DNA from: Streptomyces bluensis
Lineage (GTDB): Bacteria; Actinomycetota; Actinomycetes; Streptomycetales; Streptomycetaceae
DNA length: 64,000 bases
Assembly (NCBI RefSeq): GCF_014650715.1
Contig: NZ_BMVM01000019.1
Coordinates: forward strand, 80,615-144,614
Direction of reading: 5' to 3'
Shown here: positions 36,888-47,254 of the stretch, one piece after another
Layout: each line of letters starts with the position of its first letter
Position numbering within the stretch: the first letter of the stretch is position 1
Notes under the pieces: model-generated
Seen by the model: the letters and a program-made list of their open reading frames with translations, nothing else
Databases searched by the model: none
What the model was told of the DNA's origin: nothing
Position numbers and translations under genes: made by a program

Positions 36888-37691
36888 TCAGCCCCAGGTG
36901 CTGCTGAGCTTCGCGGCGTAGCCCTTCTGGTAACCCGCCGCGTTGGGGTGGAAGACCTCCGTCAGCCGGGACAGGTCGACACCGTTGATCCACGGATCGG
37001 AACCGCAGGCCTCGTGGCCGTTGAACTGGTTCCGCATGTCGATGAAGTAGACGCTTGAGGAGATCGACGCGGCGAGGGTGCCCTCCGCCAGGGCGTCGGC
37101 CATCCCGTTCATGGAGGTGCGCTTGGCGGCGCTGAGGTCGATCGCGCCGCACGAACCGGTCGGGGAGATCGTCCGCGGGTAGCCGAGGACGAGGACCAGG
37201 GCATGCGGCGCACGGGCCTTGATGTCCTTGTACAGCCCGCCGAGTTCCGTCACCAGCTGGTTCCTGGCGTAGTGCGACATCCAGTTCGTGGCCGTCGCGC
37301 AGTAGCTGTCGCTCTGGGTGAGGCACGCCTGGACGACCGAGGCGAACTGGGCGTCGTTGCCGCCCACGGTGAGGGTGACGAGGCTGGTCTTCTCACTCAG
37401 GGCGGACAACTGGTCGTTCCGGACGTCCGCGATGGTCGCACCGCTGCACGTGACGTCCTTCAGCGCGTACTTGGGGTGGGCGGCCGCGTACAGCCGCGGA
37501 TAGCTGGTGGGGCTCCGCAGACAGTCGCCGCTGGAGGCGTCGTACGGGGCCGCGCCGACCCCGGACGCGTACGAGTCGCCGAGCGCGACGTACTCCGCTT
37601 CGGTTGCCGCCTGTGCGGGGGCGCCGGAGGCGGCCCCCAGGCCGGCGAACGCCAATAAGGCCGCGGCGACAACCGATGTCAGTCTTCGCAT
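36888..37691 (-). CDS. Secreted SGNH/GDSL lipase-esterase
   Basis: This is a 267-aa enzyme with a signal peptide ending near AQAA. Family blocks are visible: GDSYASG with the nucleophile Ser, the oxyanion Gly region, GGNDAQF (block III Asn) and VFHPNAAGYQKGY with the catalytic His. Six cysteines in the mature part probably form three disulfides, as in Streptomyces secreted lipases and phospholipase-like SGNH proteins. The ribosome site AAGGAAGC precedes the ATG. It is likely an extracellular esterase or lipase; substrate unknown. Confidence 0.9.
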   Translation of the reverse strand: MRRLTSVVAAALLAFAGLGAASGAPAQAATEAEYVALGDSYASGVGAAPYDASSGDCLRSPTSYPRLYAAAHPKYALKDVTCSGATIADVRNDQLSALSEKTSLVTLTVGGNDAQFASVVQACLTQSDSYCATATNWMSHYARNQLVTELGGLYKDIKARAPHALVLVLGYPRTISPTGSCGAIDLSAAKRTSMNGMADALAEGTLAASISSSVYFIDMRNQFNGHEACGSDPWINGVDLSRLTEVFHPNAAGYQKGYAAKLSSTWG

Positions 37692-37928
37692 TGCTTCCTT
37701 GTGCTTCCTTCTGGATCAGGGCGCCCGAAATCGACGGGCGAGGATCGTGCAGCGTCGTGCCGGTCGAGCCGTTCCGGCGACCGACACGACGCGCACTGAC
37801 AGAGAGGGTTCGAAGACGGTCTTGGTTGCTCGGGGCGGGCCGGCGGATCAGCCGCCCGGCCGCCTGCCCCGGGGTTTGCTCGCCGCCAACGCCCGGCGAG
37901 CGCGAGGCAGGATCCCTACTCTTCAGGG

Positions 37929-39482
37929 GTGCTCTCATACGACGAGTTGACTTCACCGGAGCGTGAGCTGTGGGATGCGTTCCCCGAGGGACGCCACGTG
38001 GACCTGCGCACGGGCGTGCCCGAGGACGACCGTGTCTGCGAGGGTGGGCATTGGGGTCCCGGGCGGACGGTTCGGGCCGCCGTGATCGTGGCACTCCTTC
38101 AGGGCGCGAACACCGCGCAGCCGGGCGCCGTCGCGTGTCTGAGTCTCGCCGGGGCGCGGATATCCGGGCACCTCAACCTGGCCGGCGCACAGATCGCTCA
38201 CGCCTTCTGGCTGCGGGACTGCTGGTTCGAGGAAGGCGTGGACCTCTCCGGAGCGTCGACCCAGTCGATTGCGATCGTGGGCAGCCGGGTGCCGGGCGTC
38301 GAAGCCGGCTTGATCCGTATCGAGGGGCGCCTCGACCTGCGGCGCTCCCGCGTGGAAAGCGGCTCTGTCTCGCCGTACCACCGCAGGCTCACCGCCTTGT
38401 CGCTCATCAACGCCCACGTGAGCGGTGCCGTGAGCCTCAACGGCGCCGAAATCACCGCACCCGGGGAATGGGCGGTGTCCGCCGGCGGACTGGTCGCGGA
38501 GGGCGGCGTCTACTGCGTGGACGGATTCGTCGCGCACGGTGAAGTCCGTCTCATGGGGGCACAACTGCCAGGCGGACTGCACATGCGGGGCGCACTGCTG
38601 GAACACCCCGGCCGACGCGGGGTGGCGCTCGCCCTGGACAACGCCGTGGCCTCGACGCTCGACTTCTCCGACGGGTTCAGCGCGGACGGGACCGTACGAC
38701 TGCGGGGCGCCCGGATCTCGGACCTGACCTTTGAAGGAGCCGTCCTGAACGGGCCGCCCGACGGCCACGGCCCGTCACTGGAAGCAGTACTGATGCAGGC
38801 CGTCGACTTCGACTTCACGCTCGCGCGGCCGCCGTCCGGCATCGTGGACCTGCGGGGCGCTCAGGTGTCCTATCTCCACGACAGCGACCGCAGCTGGCCG
38901 GACGTGGTGGAGCTGGACGGCTTCGTCTACGGCTCCATCAAGGTGGACGAGGCGGGCGAGCGTCAGGAGGCAGTGGGGCCGCGGCACTCCGTGGCCCGCC
39001 GTGTGGCGTGGATACGACGCAGCCCGCGCTACAACCCCCAGCCCTATGAGCAGTTGGCGAGCTGGTACCGGAAGGCAGGCCATGACGACGATGCCCGCCG
39101 CGTGCTCCTGGCCAAACAGCGCCATCGGCGTCGCACTCTGCCCCCGGCCGCACGAGCGTGGGGCCATCTGCTCGATGCGACCGTCGGCTACGGCTACCGC
39201 CCCTGGCTGGCCGGCGTCTGGCTCCTCGCGCTGACCTTGCTGGGAGCAGTGTCCTTCGGCACTCACTCCCCCAACCCGGCCAAACAGGGCGAAGGCACCC
39301 CGTTCCAGCCGCTCGTCTACACCCTCGACCTCCTGATCCCCATCGGTGGTCTGGGGCAGCGCGCGGCCTGGTACTGGTCGAGCGACAGCCTGCAATGGCT
39401 GGCCTACTCGCTGATCGCCCTCGGCTGGGTGCTGACGACCGCCGTCATCGCGGGTGTCACCCGCACCCTGCAGAAGAACTAG
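37929..39482 (+). CDS. Beta-helix-like membrane protein ('membrane-associated oxidoreductase' type)
   Basis: This is a 517-aa protein starting with GTG. Residues about 60-330 consist of repeated short beta-strands rich in L.GA.I.G.L.L..A patterns (ISGHLNLAGAQIAHAFWL; VSGAVSLNGAEIT), suggesting a pentapeptide-like right-handed helix. The C-terminal 120 residues contain two transmembrane helices (WLAGVWLLALTLLGAVSF and WLAYSLIALGWVLTTAVIAG). Streptomyces annotations call such proteins membrane-associated oxidoreductases, but no cofactor motif is present, so that name is doubtful. Only a very close GGGG precedes the start; it could be leaderless. Confidence 0.78.
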   Translation: MLSYDELTSPERELWDAFPEGRHVDLRTGVPEDDRVCEGGHWGPGRTVRAAVIVALLQGANTAQPGAVACLSLAGARISGHLNLAGAQIAHAFWLRDCWFEEGVDLSGASTQSIAIVGSRVPGVEAGLIRIEGRLDLRRSRVESGSVSPYHRRLTALSLINAHVSGAVSLNGAEITAPGEWAVSAGGLVAEGGVYCVDGFVAHGEVRLMGAQLPGGLHMRGALLEHPGRRGVALALDNAVASTLDFSDGFSADGTVRLRGARISDLTFEGAVLNGPPDGHGPSLEAVLMQAVDFDFTLARPPSGIVDLRGAQVSYLHDSDRSWPDVVELDGFVYGSIKVDEAGERQEAVGPRHSVARRVAWIRRSPRYNPQPYEQLASWYRKAGHDDDARRVLLAKQRHRRRTLPPAARAWGHLLDATVGYGYRPWLAGVWLLALTLLGAVSFGTHSPNPAKQGEGTPFQPLVYTLDLLIPIGGLGQRAAWYWSSDSLQWLAYSLIALGWVLTTAVIAGVTRTLQKN

Positions 39483-39561
39483 TACAACGGCCTGGCGACG
39501 GTTCAACCAGTGGCCGTGGCGACGGGGCGCACCCGCTGCGCCAACGGGCCGGGCTGCCGGG

Positions 39562-41052
39562 CTACCGGCCGACCGCAGCCGCATCCGGACGCGGTGCCCC
39601 GGGCACGGCCGGCGCGGCAGGCCGGTTGCGTGCCAGCATGATCGCGGGCACCGCGGCGAGGACGAAGAGCACTCCCGCCATCGCGACGTAGAGGTACACG
39701 CCGGTCGCCGTGCTCACCGGGGCACCGTCGGCAGAGGTCCCGGGAACAAGGGTCGCTTTGAGCACCTCGCCCCCGGCGATGTTGAAGACGACCGAGCCGA
39801 GGGCGAGTACGACCGACACCAGACCGGCGATCGTGCCCTGCCGTTCGGGCGCTTCGAGGCTGGTCGCCAGGTTGTAGCCGGAGGCGCCGATCGCGCCTGC
39901 GGCCATGCCGAGCGCGGCGCCGCAGGCGATCGCCGGCGGGAGCGCTGACACGCCCGCCAGCATCGCGAAGGTCGCCACTGTGCCGACGGCGATGCCGCCG
40001 AGGAGGGGCAGTGCGGGACCGAACCGCCCCGCGATCCATCCGGCGCACATTCCGCCGACGACGATGCCGAGATTGGGCGTGGCGAGCAGCACCGCAACCG
40101 CCTCTCCGTCGCCCAGCCCGTAACCGAGCCCCAGGTCGGGGGGCACCTGGGCGATGATGCTCGTCAGTTGCAGCATGCTCCGGAAGGAGCCTGCTGCCAG
40201 TACCAGGGCCAGCAGCGTCAGCAGGATCGGGCGGCTGAGAGCCCGGATGTCGATGATGGGTTCGTCGACCCGCAGCGCGAGGAACGCCCAGCCGGCCAAC
40301 GCGGCGGCACCGGCCGCCAGCAGCGCGACCATGCCGCCGGACAGCCATCCGAGGTCGCTCCCGAGGCTGGTGTAGGCGAGCACCGCGCCGAGGCCGCCGC
40401 CGAGCAGGAGCGCCCCGCGCACGTCGATCCGGCCGGTGCTGCGGATCGGCGACTCAGGGATGAAGGAACGCACGAAGAGCGCGGCGGCCGCGGCGAGCAG
40501 CGCCGCCACGACGAACACGCTCCGGTAGCCGAACGCATCGATGACCGGCTTCATCAGGAACGGCTCGATGATCCCGACGACCGACGAGCCGGACGTCACG
40601 AGCCCGACCACGGCCATCGCCACCCGCGGGGTGCAGATCTGGCGTGCGAGGGCCACCGTGAGGAAGACCGCGGCGAAGGCGGTGCCTTGAAGGAAGCGCC
40701 CCACCAGGAAAATCCAGACGTTGGGGGCGGCGAGGCAGACCAGCGCTCCGGTACAGGCGAGGAGCAGCGTGCCGATGAGTATCCGGCGCTTGCCGAAGAT
40801 GTCGGAACTCTTCGCGAGCAGCGGCGACCAGATGGCGCCGGCCAGTAACGCGCTCGCATTGAGCCACGCGGCCTGGTCGGTGTCGAAATGCTCCAGTAAC
40901 TGGGGCAGGACCATCATGGGCGAGCCGATGACCACGTCGGCCAGGACGTTGGCGAGGGTGAGGACGGCCGCCCAGAGGATGAGCCGCTTACTCCAGCGGT
41001 GCTCTTGGGCGCCGGGGGCTGCGGGCTCGGTCTTTTCCAGCGTGTCTTTCAC
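39562..41052 (-). CDS. MFS exporter (DHA2-like), cassette 2
   Basis: This is a 496-aa, roughly 14-helix transporter, clearly paralogous to the cassette-1 exporter throughout (VVIGSP.MVLPQLLEHFDTDQ; motif-A region LLAKSSDIFGKRRILI). The start is GTG with GGAGAG upstream. Here it is not overlapped with the monooxygenase: a 212-bp spacer with three hairpins separates them. It converges on the beta-helix membrane gene. Probable role: efflux of a toxic hydrophobic compound under control of the TetR gene at 42701. Confidence 0.9.
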   Translation of the reverse strand: MKDTLEKTEPAAPGAQEHRWSKRLILWAAVLTLANVLADVVIGSPMMVLPQLLEHFDTDQAAWLNASALLAGAIWSPLLAKSSDIFGKRRILIGTLLLACTGALVCLAAPNVWIFLVGRFLQGTAFAAVFLTVALARQICTPRVAMAVVGLVTSGSSVVGIIEPFLMKPVIDAFGYRSVFVVAALLAAAAALFVRSFIPESPIRSTGRIDVRGALLLGGGLGAVLAYTSLGSDLGWLSGGMVALLAAGAAALAGWAFLALRVDEPIIDIRALSRPILLTLLALVLAAGSFRSMLQLTSIIAQVPPDLGLGYGLGDGEAVAVLLATPNLGIVVGGMCAGWIAGRFGPALPLLGGIAVGTVATFAMLAGVSALPPAIACGAALGMAAGAIGASGYNLATSLEAPERQGTIAGLVSVVLALGSVVFNIAGGEVLKATLVPGTSADGAPVSTATGVYLYVAMAGVLFVLAAVPAIMLARNRPAAPAVPGAPRPDAAAVGR

Positions 41053-41190
41053 TACGCGTTCTCTCCAGGGAATGGGGGGGGTGAGGTCCCGGCGAGCGGC
41101 ACGCCCCGTGGGCGGCGCGGTCGGCGCGGGTTGCCGGTTGAACCGGCTTTGGTGGTCTGCTGAGGGCTGTTGGGTGTTGTCCGCGTGAAG

Positions 41191-41241
41191 CCGGGGGAAC
41201 CCGGTTATGCCGGGGAATCCGGTTATGCCGGGGGAACCCGG
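41191..41241. repeat. Three tandem hairpins between monooxygenase and exporter genes
   Basis: CCGGGGGAACCCGG occurs at 41191-41204 and 41228-41241, with a variant CCGGGGAATCCGG at 41210-41222. Each can fold to a short stem capped by a GGAA-like loop, in the transcript between the two minus-strand genes. They may tune expression of the downstream exporter or limit RNA decay. Confidence 0.72.
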
Positions 41242-41264
41242 TTGCCCGACGCTTTGCGCCGGGT

Positions 41265-42434
<1,170 letters not shown>

Positions 42435-42603
42435 GTGTGCCCTCCAGGTTTCGCTGAGGTGGGTGTGCGATCGGATCGGCCCCCCGGTTCACCGCTCGCC
42501 GCTCGCTGCTCGCTGCTCGCCGGTCAGGCAGGCGAACCCGCGGAGCAGTGCGGCCGGAGGGCATGCCGCTGCCGCGGCCACACACCAACTAAAGAAACAA
42601 ACT

Positions 42604-42618
42604 GTCGCTTTTAGCGAC
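42604..42618. promoter_or_regulatory. Likely TetR operator of cassette 2
   Basis: GTCGCT-TTT-AGCGAC is a perfect inverted repeat (6-bp arms, 3-bp centre) in an AT-rich patch in the divergent gap between the monooxygenase and TetR genes. Its sequence differs from the cassette-1 operator, so the two regulators probably do not cross-talk. Confidence 0.68.
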
Positions 42619-42700
42619 CCTACTTACCACCGGCTTGCTCCGCAACGCCGCGCCTGGCAAGAATCGGCACCCGAGCAGAGAACAGGAGGTGAGCGCGGCG

Positions 42701-43309
42701 ATGGCCAACGGCACCACCGACCGGCCGCCCGCGCGGCGCCCCGGTGGACGCAACGCGCGGGTGAGAGCGCAGATCCTCGCCGCGACCGTCGAGCTCGTGG
42801 CGCGCGACGGCATCGCGGGCTTCCGCTACGAGGAGGTCGCCGAGGTCGCCGGCGTGCACAAGACCAGCGTCTACCGCAATTGGCCCGACCGTGAGGAGCT
42901 GGTGGTCGAGGCCCTGCTGAGCTACGCCGAGGATCTCGCCTCGGTCGCCGACACCGGCGACATCCACCGGGACCTGGTGGACTTCCTGCTGGCCCTCGCC
43001 GGGGGCCTGGAAACGCCGTTCGGCCGGACGCTCGAACAGGCCATCCAGCCCGCGGGCCAAAGCCCCACCGTCCGGCAGGCGTTGACCAGGATCCTCGACC
43101 AGCGCGTCTCCGCCATGCGGCGGCGGGTGGACTCCGCTGTCGACCGGGGCGAGCTCCCCCCGGTCGACAGCTCCTTCCTCGGCGAGATGATCTCCGGCCC
43201 AGTGCGCCTCATCGTCAACCGCGGCATGCGCCCGTTCACCCGCGCGGACGCGGAGCGCATCGTCGGCGTGGTGCTCGCCGGCATCCGGGCCACGGCACCG
43301 CACGTCTGA
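42701..43309 (+). CDS. TetR-family repressor, cassette 2
   Basis: This is a 202-aa protein; AGGAGG lies 11 bases before the ATG at 42701 (a GTG at 42689 is in frame). The helix-turn-helix is RAQILAATVELVARDGIAGF, then AGVHKTSVYRNWPDREELV, and the C-terminal domain resembles TetR_C_11-type ligand pockets. It is divergent from the monooxygenase, with a palindrome between them. It is only distantly related to the cassette-1 TetR. Confidence 0.9.
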   Translation: MANGTTDRPPARRPGGRNARVRAQILAATVELVARDGIAGFRYEEVAEVAGVHKTSVYRNWPDREELVVEALLSYAEDLASVADTGDIHRDLVDFLLALAGGLETPFGRTLEQAIQPAGQSPTVRQALTRILDQRVSAMRRRVDSAVDRGELPPVDSSFLGEMISGPVRLIVNRGMRPFTRADAERIVGVVLAGIRATAPHV

Positions 43310-43424
43310 GCACGAGCACCCCGCCTTCCTCGGCGACGTACGTCCGCAGGTCGTGGCGGACGTTGCCGACCAGGCCGGATGGCGAAACGCTGCCGGAGTA
43401 CCGGGTGCGATGCGACACCGTGTC

Positions 43425-43787
43425 CTATGCGGTGCCGGGACCGTCGAGGAATCGAAGCAGCACGGCGGCCTCCGCACGGAGCTGCCCGGCTCGGTCAGCG
43501 TGCGCCGGCGCAGTCAACTGCGCTGCGGCCTCCAGTCGCTCGGCAGCCTCGGCACGCACGACGTCCACCACATCGCGCTCGCTCAGCTCACGCCGAGTTG
43601 CTTCGGTGGCGCCGACACCAACCGGTGACTGCTCAAGGGCCGGGCTGCGGAGCTCAACGTCGTCCACGGGCACTGCCTCAGCGTTGTCCAGCGCAGCAAG
43701 CGTTGAGCGCAGGGCGCTCACCGCGGCCTTGTCACGGGAGCGCATCGCTTCCGGCAGTGCTTGACGCATACGAAGACGCAAAGACAT
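43425..43787 (-). CDS. GatB/YqeY-domain protein
   Basis: This is a 120-aa protein of YqeY type: LRMRQALPEAMRSRDKAAVS, ALRSTLAALDNAEAV, then a charged linker and the helical RRELSERDVVDVVRAEAAER end. YqeY domains resemble the tRNA-binding tail domain of the GatB amidotransferase; free-standing versions have no firm role. Residues before the chosen ATG at 43787 look non-coding. It converges with the TetR gene. Confidence 0.82.
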   Translation of the reverse strand: MSLRLRMRQALPEAMRSRDKAAVSALRSTLAALDNAEAVPVDDVELRSPALEQSPVGVGATEATRRELSERDVVDVVRAEAAERLEAAAQLTAPAHADRAGQLRAEAAVLLRFLDGPGTA

Positions 43788-43983
43788 GCCGGTGACCTTA
43801 CGGCGGCGCCCCGGGACCCACAACGCCATATATGTGCGGCGCCGGACTTCCCGCCGGCTGGCGCTTCGCCCTCGGCAGGATCGCGAAGCCGGACCGGACC
43901 ACTGGCGCTCAAACAACCCGACGAGCGCGAGCAGTTGGGCCTGCACCACGCGGATCTCGCCGTCCTGTGATCAGCTTTGGGAC

Positions 43984-44448
43984 GTGGAGACCATCATCGC
44001 CAGTGCCATAGCGGTCCTTGGAACCCTGCTCGGCTCGGGCATCACGCTGGCGGTTCAGCAGCGCACCACCGACAGAAGCCACGAGTTCACCCGCCGTGAG
44101 AAACTCCGGCAGGAACGGCTCGACGCCTACTCCTCCTACGCCGGCGCGCTGCTCAACTACCGCCGCTGCCTGGTGCACCTGTGGTTCTGCGAGAACGAAG
44201 AGCCGCCGCCCGAAGACCCCGACGCCGTCCGGATCCGCGCATACGACCTGCGCTCAGGCGCGCAAGAGGCACTGTTCCGGGTGCAGATGCTCACGGATGA
44301 CGAGACGCTGAGCCAGACCGCGGAGACCGTACTCGCCGATGTCACGGCCCTGGCCAAGACGGAGACCAGGACCGAACTCGACCAGCGCAGAGTACGGACC
44401 CGCGACGACATCAACCGACTCGTCCGGGCAGCCAAGCGACATCTCTGA
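43984..44448 (+). CDS. Hypothetical protein with N-terminal membrane anchor
   Basis: This is a 154-aa protein starting with GTG. It opens with one hydrophobic helix (IIASAIAVLGTLLGSGITLAV) followed by a charged helical region with many Arg/Glu (FTRREKLRQERLDAYSSYAG, then LLNYRRCLVHLWF), typical of single-anchor coiled-coil proteins in Streptomyces. No domain of known function was recognised. Confidence 0.65.
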   Translation: METIIASAIAVLGTLLGSGITLAVQQRTTDRSHEFTRREKLRQERLDAYSSYAGALLNYRRCLVHLWFCENEEPPPEDPDAVRIRAYDLRSGAQEALFRVQMLTDDETLSQTAETVLADVTALAKTETRTELDQRRVRTRDDINRLVRAAKRHL

Positions 44449-44538
44449 GGCGACCGCCTGCGGACAGAGCACCTGCGACGGCCGTGAGTGAGTCTCACTG
44501 AGGGGCTTCGTCCAGACCTCGCGGTGTCCGGTCCCGGG

Positions 44539-44706
44539 CGCACCCGGCTCGCCAAGTCCGTGCACGACGCGGGATGGTCCGCGTTCGCCGGCACGCCGAT
44601 AAGACGGGCACACGGGCCCGCACAGCGCGATGAAGCAGGAACCCCCCGGAGGGGGGCGGACGACCCAGGCCGGAATTCCTGGACTTTAGGCTGGGGAGCA
44701 CGTCAA
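44539..44706 (+). mobile_element. TnpB-type element remnant with right end
   Basis: Bases 44539-44586 encode RTRLAKSVHDAGWSAF, a segment I recognise from IS605/IS1341-type TnpB (RNA-guided nuclease) proteins of Streptomyces. After a large deletion, the 3' end of such elements follows: ...ACAGCGCGATGAAGCAGGAA..., a CCCCCCGGAGGGGGG stem (44643-44657) and a final GGACTTTAGGCTGGGGAG stretch ending CACGTCAA near 44706. In intact elements this 3' part is also the scaffold of the omega (guide) RNA, and the bases just beyond the end are the guide. The nuclease itself is gone, so this is a scar. Identification is by memory of related elements. Confidence 0.72.
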
Positions 44707-44791
44707 CCTGATGACCGCTACTGGACTGTGGACGGGCCCGGACCGGCCTGAACTGGTCGACGAGACGCGGATGTGCGAAAGGTAACCGGCG

Positions 44792-47044
44792 ATGTCGCTG
44801 AGCCCCGAGGGTACGGATGCGGAGTCCATGGGGTCGATAGGCGGCTATGAGCTGATCGACCGGCTCGGCAGCGGCGGCATGGGCGTCGTCTACCTGGCCC
44901 GCGCGGCCTCGGGACGGCAGGTCGCGGTCAAGCTCATCCACGCGCCGTACGCACGGGACGAGGAGTTCCGGGTCCGTTTCCGGCAGGAGGTCGCCGCGGC
45001 CCGCCGGGTGAGCGGGGCGTTCACCGCGCCGGTCGTGGACGCCGATCCGGACGCCGAACAGCCGTGGATGGCGACACTGTACGTCCCCGGCCGCACCCTG
45101 TCGGAGACGGTGACCAAGGAAGGCCCGCTGGGCGGACGGGAGTTGCGCACCCTGGGGCTGGGGCTCGTCGAGGCGCTGCGGGACATCCACCAGGCGGGCC
45201 TGGTGCACCGGGACCTGAAGCCGAGCAACGTCCTGATGGCCGAGGACGGGCCGCGCGTCATCGACTTCGGCATCTCGCGCGCCACCGACAACCAGGCCCT
45301 CACCGTGACCGGGCGGCTGATCGGCACCCCGCCCTTCATGTCCCCGGAGCAGTTCGCCACACCACGGGACGTCACCGCGGCCTCGGACGTGTTCTCGCTC
45401 GGCTCCCTGCTGGTGTACGCGGCCACCGGCACCCGTCCGTTCAACGCCGACAGCCCCTATATGACCGGCTATCAGGTCATGCACGAAGCCCCGGTCCTGG
45501 ACGGAGTCGGGGAGCCGCTCCTGAGCATCGTCGAGCGGTGCCTGGACAAGGACCCGGCCGCCCGGCCCGGCACGGCCGAACTGCACCGCATGCTCCGGAC
45601 ACTGCCGGACTCCCTCGAAGCCGCGGCCGTCCCGGCCCCCCGCCCCCAGGACCCCCGCCCTCGCCCCGGACGACCGGGCGCCGTGCCCCCCACCCAGGTG
45701 ATGGGCGGAACGGCCGGTACCGGAACCGCGACTGGTACCGGACGCGTACGGCGCGGGCGGCGCGTCCTCATCAGCCTCGCCGCGGCCCTGGCCGTCACCG
45801 GGCTGAGCCTCACGACGATGTACCTCGTGTCGGACTCGGACACGACCCCGCAGGGCCACAAGGACTCCGGGTCCCCCACCGCCCGCGGTCCGCGCGCCGC
45901 CGCACTGCCCGCCGGATGGGAGCCCTGGCGGACGGACCTGACCCGCGACTCGGGTGGCATCGACCCGATCTCCTACGCGGAGTCCGGGTGCCTGCGGGGC
46001 AGAGACGCCGTGTACTGCGCGGGATCCGGCTTCACGACCACCAAGGTCGACGCCGCCTCCGGCCGCACCCTGTGGCGGTCCGGCACCAATCCGCAGGAAG
46101 TGCGGCCCGTCGGCGTCCGGGGCGGGCTCGTCTACGCCTACTCCCTGCCGGACGACGCGGCCGCCGGCAACAGGATCCGCAAGCTGGTGGCCCTGGACGC
46201 CGGCACCGGGAAACAGCGGTGGGCCCGCCGCATCGGCGACGTCGACGCGGAAGCGCACCTGTTCAGCCGTGGGGTGCTGACGATCTCTGCCTCCACGACG
46301 GAGTTCGTCGCCTACGCGTCGTCGGGCGCGGAGTTGTGGAGGTCGTCGGCGTCGGCGCCGGGCGGGAAGTCCTGCGTACCGCTGGTGCTGGGCGGCGCCC
46401 CGTACGGCCTGTGCTCGTCGGACGACGATCCCTACGGGGCTCCGATGAGCCTGGTGCGGTTCGACGCGTCCGACGGCACCCGGAGCGATGTGGCGACGCT
46501 GCCGCCGACGGCGGAGGCGCTCGGGGTCGTCGGCGGGGAGTTCCTGTTCTCCGTTCTGGAGGACCCGAACAAGGTGGCACAGTCCGTGGGCGACTGGTCG
46601 TACGCGGGACTGGTGCGGGTGAACCCGGACAGCGGCGCCGTCAAGGAGGTACGCCTCGCGGAACCGCCGCGCGGCGCCGCCACGCTGGCGGACGGCGCCG
46701 TCTACGTCGTCCGGCAGGACGGTGTGGTCACCGCCGTGTCGGCGACCTCCGGCAAGCAGCTGTGGCGCAGGGCGACGGAGGTGGAGGGCCTGTCCGTACC
46801 GGTGTTCTCCGCGACATACGGCGACCTCTACTTCGCCAACCGTTACGGCCGCCTGCTGGCGCTGGACCGGGACACGGGAGCGGAGCGGTGGCGCACGTCC
46901 TCGATGGACGACCTGGGGGACTCGTCGGGCGACAACACGCCGAGCCTGCTGCTCGTCGAGGACGCGATCGTGGCGGTGGCGGGCGACACGGTCTTCTCCG
47001 TACGGCCGGACCGCCCCGCGACCCCGTCGGCCACCGGCGGTTGA
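44792..47044 (+). CDS. Hanks-type Ser/Thr kinase with PQQ-like beta-propeller sensor
   Basis: This is a 750-aa transmembrane kinase. Kinase domain at about 19-265: LGSGGMGVVYLA, Lys47 in VAVKLI, HRDLKPSN with Asp141, DFG with Asp158, and MSPEQ. A Pro/Arg-rich juxtamembrane stretch leads to a TM helix at about 323-346 (VLISLAAALAVTGLSLTTMYL). The outer 380 residues are PQQ/YVTN-like blades (VVTAVSATSGKQLWRRATEV; LLALDRDTGAERWR), probably a full propeller that senses a ligand or protein. A GAAAGG ribosome site lies 9 bases before the ATG. It sits just after the TnpB scar and before a decayed ABA4-like gene. Confidence 0.92.
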   Translation: MSLSPEGTDAESMGSIGGYELIDRLGSGGMGVVYLARAASGRQVAVKLIHAPYARDEEFRVRFRQEVAAARRVSGAFTAPVVDADPDAEQPWMATLYVPGRTLSETVTKEGPLGGRELRTLGLGLVEALRDIHQAGLVHRDLKPSNVLMAEDGPRVIDFGISRATDNQALTVTGRLIGTPPFMSPEQFATPRDVTAASDVFSLGSLLVYAATGTRPFNADSPYMTGYQVMHEAPVLDGVGEPLLSIVERCLDKDPAARPGTAELHRMLRTLPDSLEAAAVPAPRPQDPRPRPGRPGAVPPTQVMGGTAGTGTATGTGRVRRGRRVLISLAAALAVTGLSLTTMYLVSDSDTTPQGHKDSGSPTARGPRAAALPAGWEPWRTDLTRDSGGIDPISYAESGCLRGRDAVYCAGSGFTTTKVDAASGRTLWRSGTNPQEVRPVGVRGGLVYAYSLPDDAAAGNRIRKLVALDAGTGKQRWARRIGDVDAEAHLFSRGVLTISASTTEFVAYASSGAELWRSSASAPGGKSCVPLVLGGAPYGLCSSDDDPYGAPMSLVRFDASDGTRSDVATLPPTAEALGVVGGEFLFSVLEDPNKVAQSVGDWSYAGLVRVNPDSGAVKEVRLAEPPRGAATLADGAVYVVRQDGVVTAVSATSGKQLWRRATEVEGLSVPVFSATYGDLYFANRYGRLLALDRDTGAERWRTSSMDDLGDSSGDNTPSLLLVEDAIVAVAGDTVFSVRPDRPATPSATGG

Positions 47045-47049
47045 CCGGT

Positions 47050-47254
47050 CGCCGTGACCAGCAGCGGCCCCATCACCAGGGCGGAGACGCCCAGCCGCCT
47101 GCCCTCCCGGTACATCCATGGACGAGCAGTACGGGCGCCACGGTCCACGGCGACCCGGCGAGGCGATCGGTGGGGCCCCATCCCGGCGCGACGATCATGA
47201 GCACCAGACGGGCGCCGCCAGCCAGAAGGAGAGCTCGAAGAGGAAACCGGTCAC
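47050..47254 (-). pseudogene. ABA4-like membrane protein remnant
   Basis: The GTG at 47254 overlaps the stop of the upstream membrane gene as GTGA, showing it was once a coupled gene. Frame 1 reads VTGFLFELSFWLAAPVW and then stops. A second frame continues RLVLMIVAPGWGPTDRLAGS, then PWTVAPVLLVHG. A third frame gives YREGRRLGVSALVMGPLLVT. These segments are collinear with ABA4-like (DUF4281) proteins of about 140 aa, but the middle is deleted and at least two frame changes are present. No functional product is expected. Confidence 0.75.

Noticed and set aside
35603..36907. Plus-strand frame after the TetR gene
   Set aside because: It crosses a terminator and opposes the DUF3455 gene; no domain was recognised.
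44495..47119. Long minus-strand frame opposite the PQQ kinase
   Set aside because: Antisense shadow of a GC-rich kinase gene with clear motifs on the plus strand.
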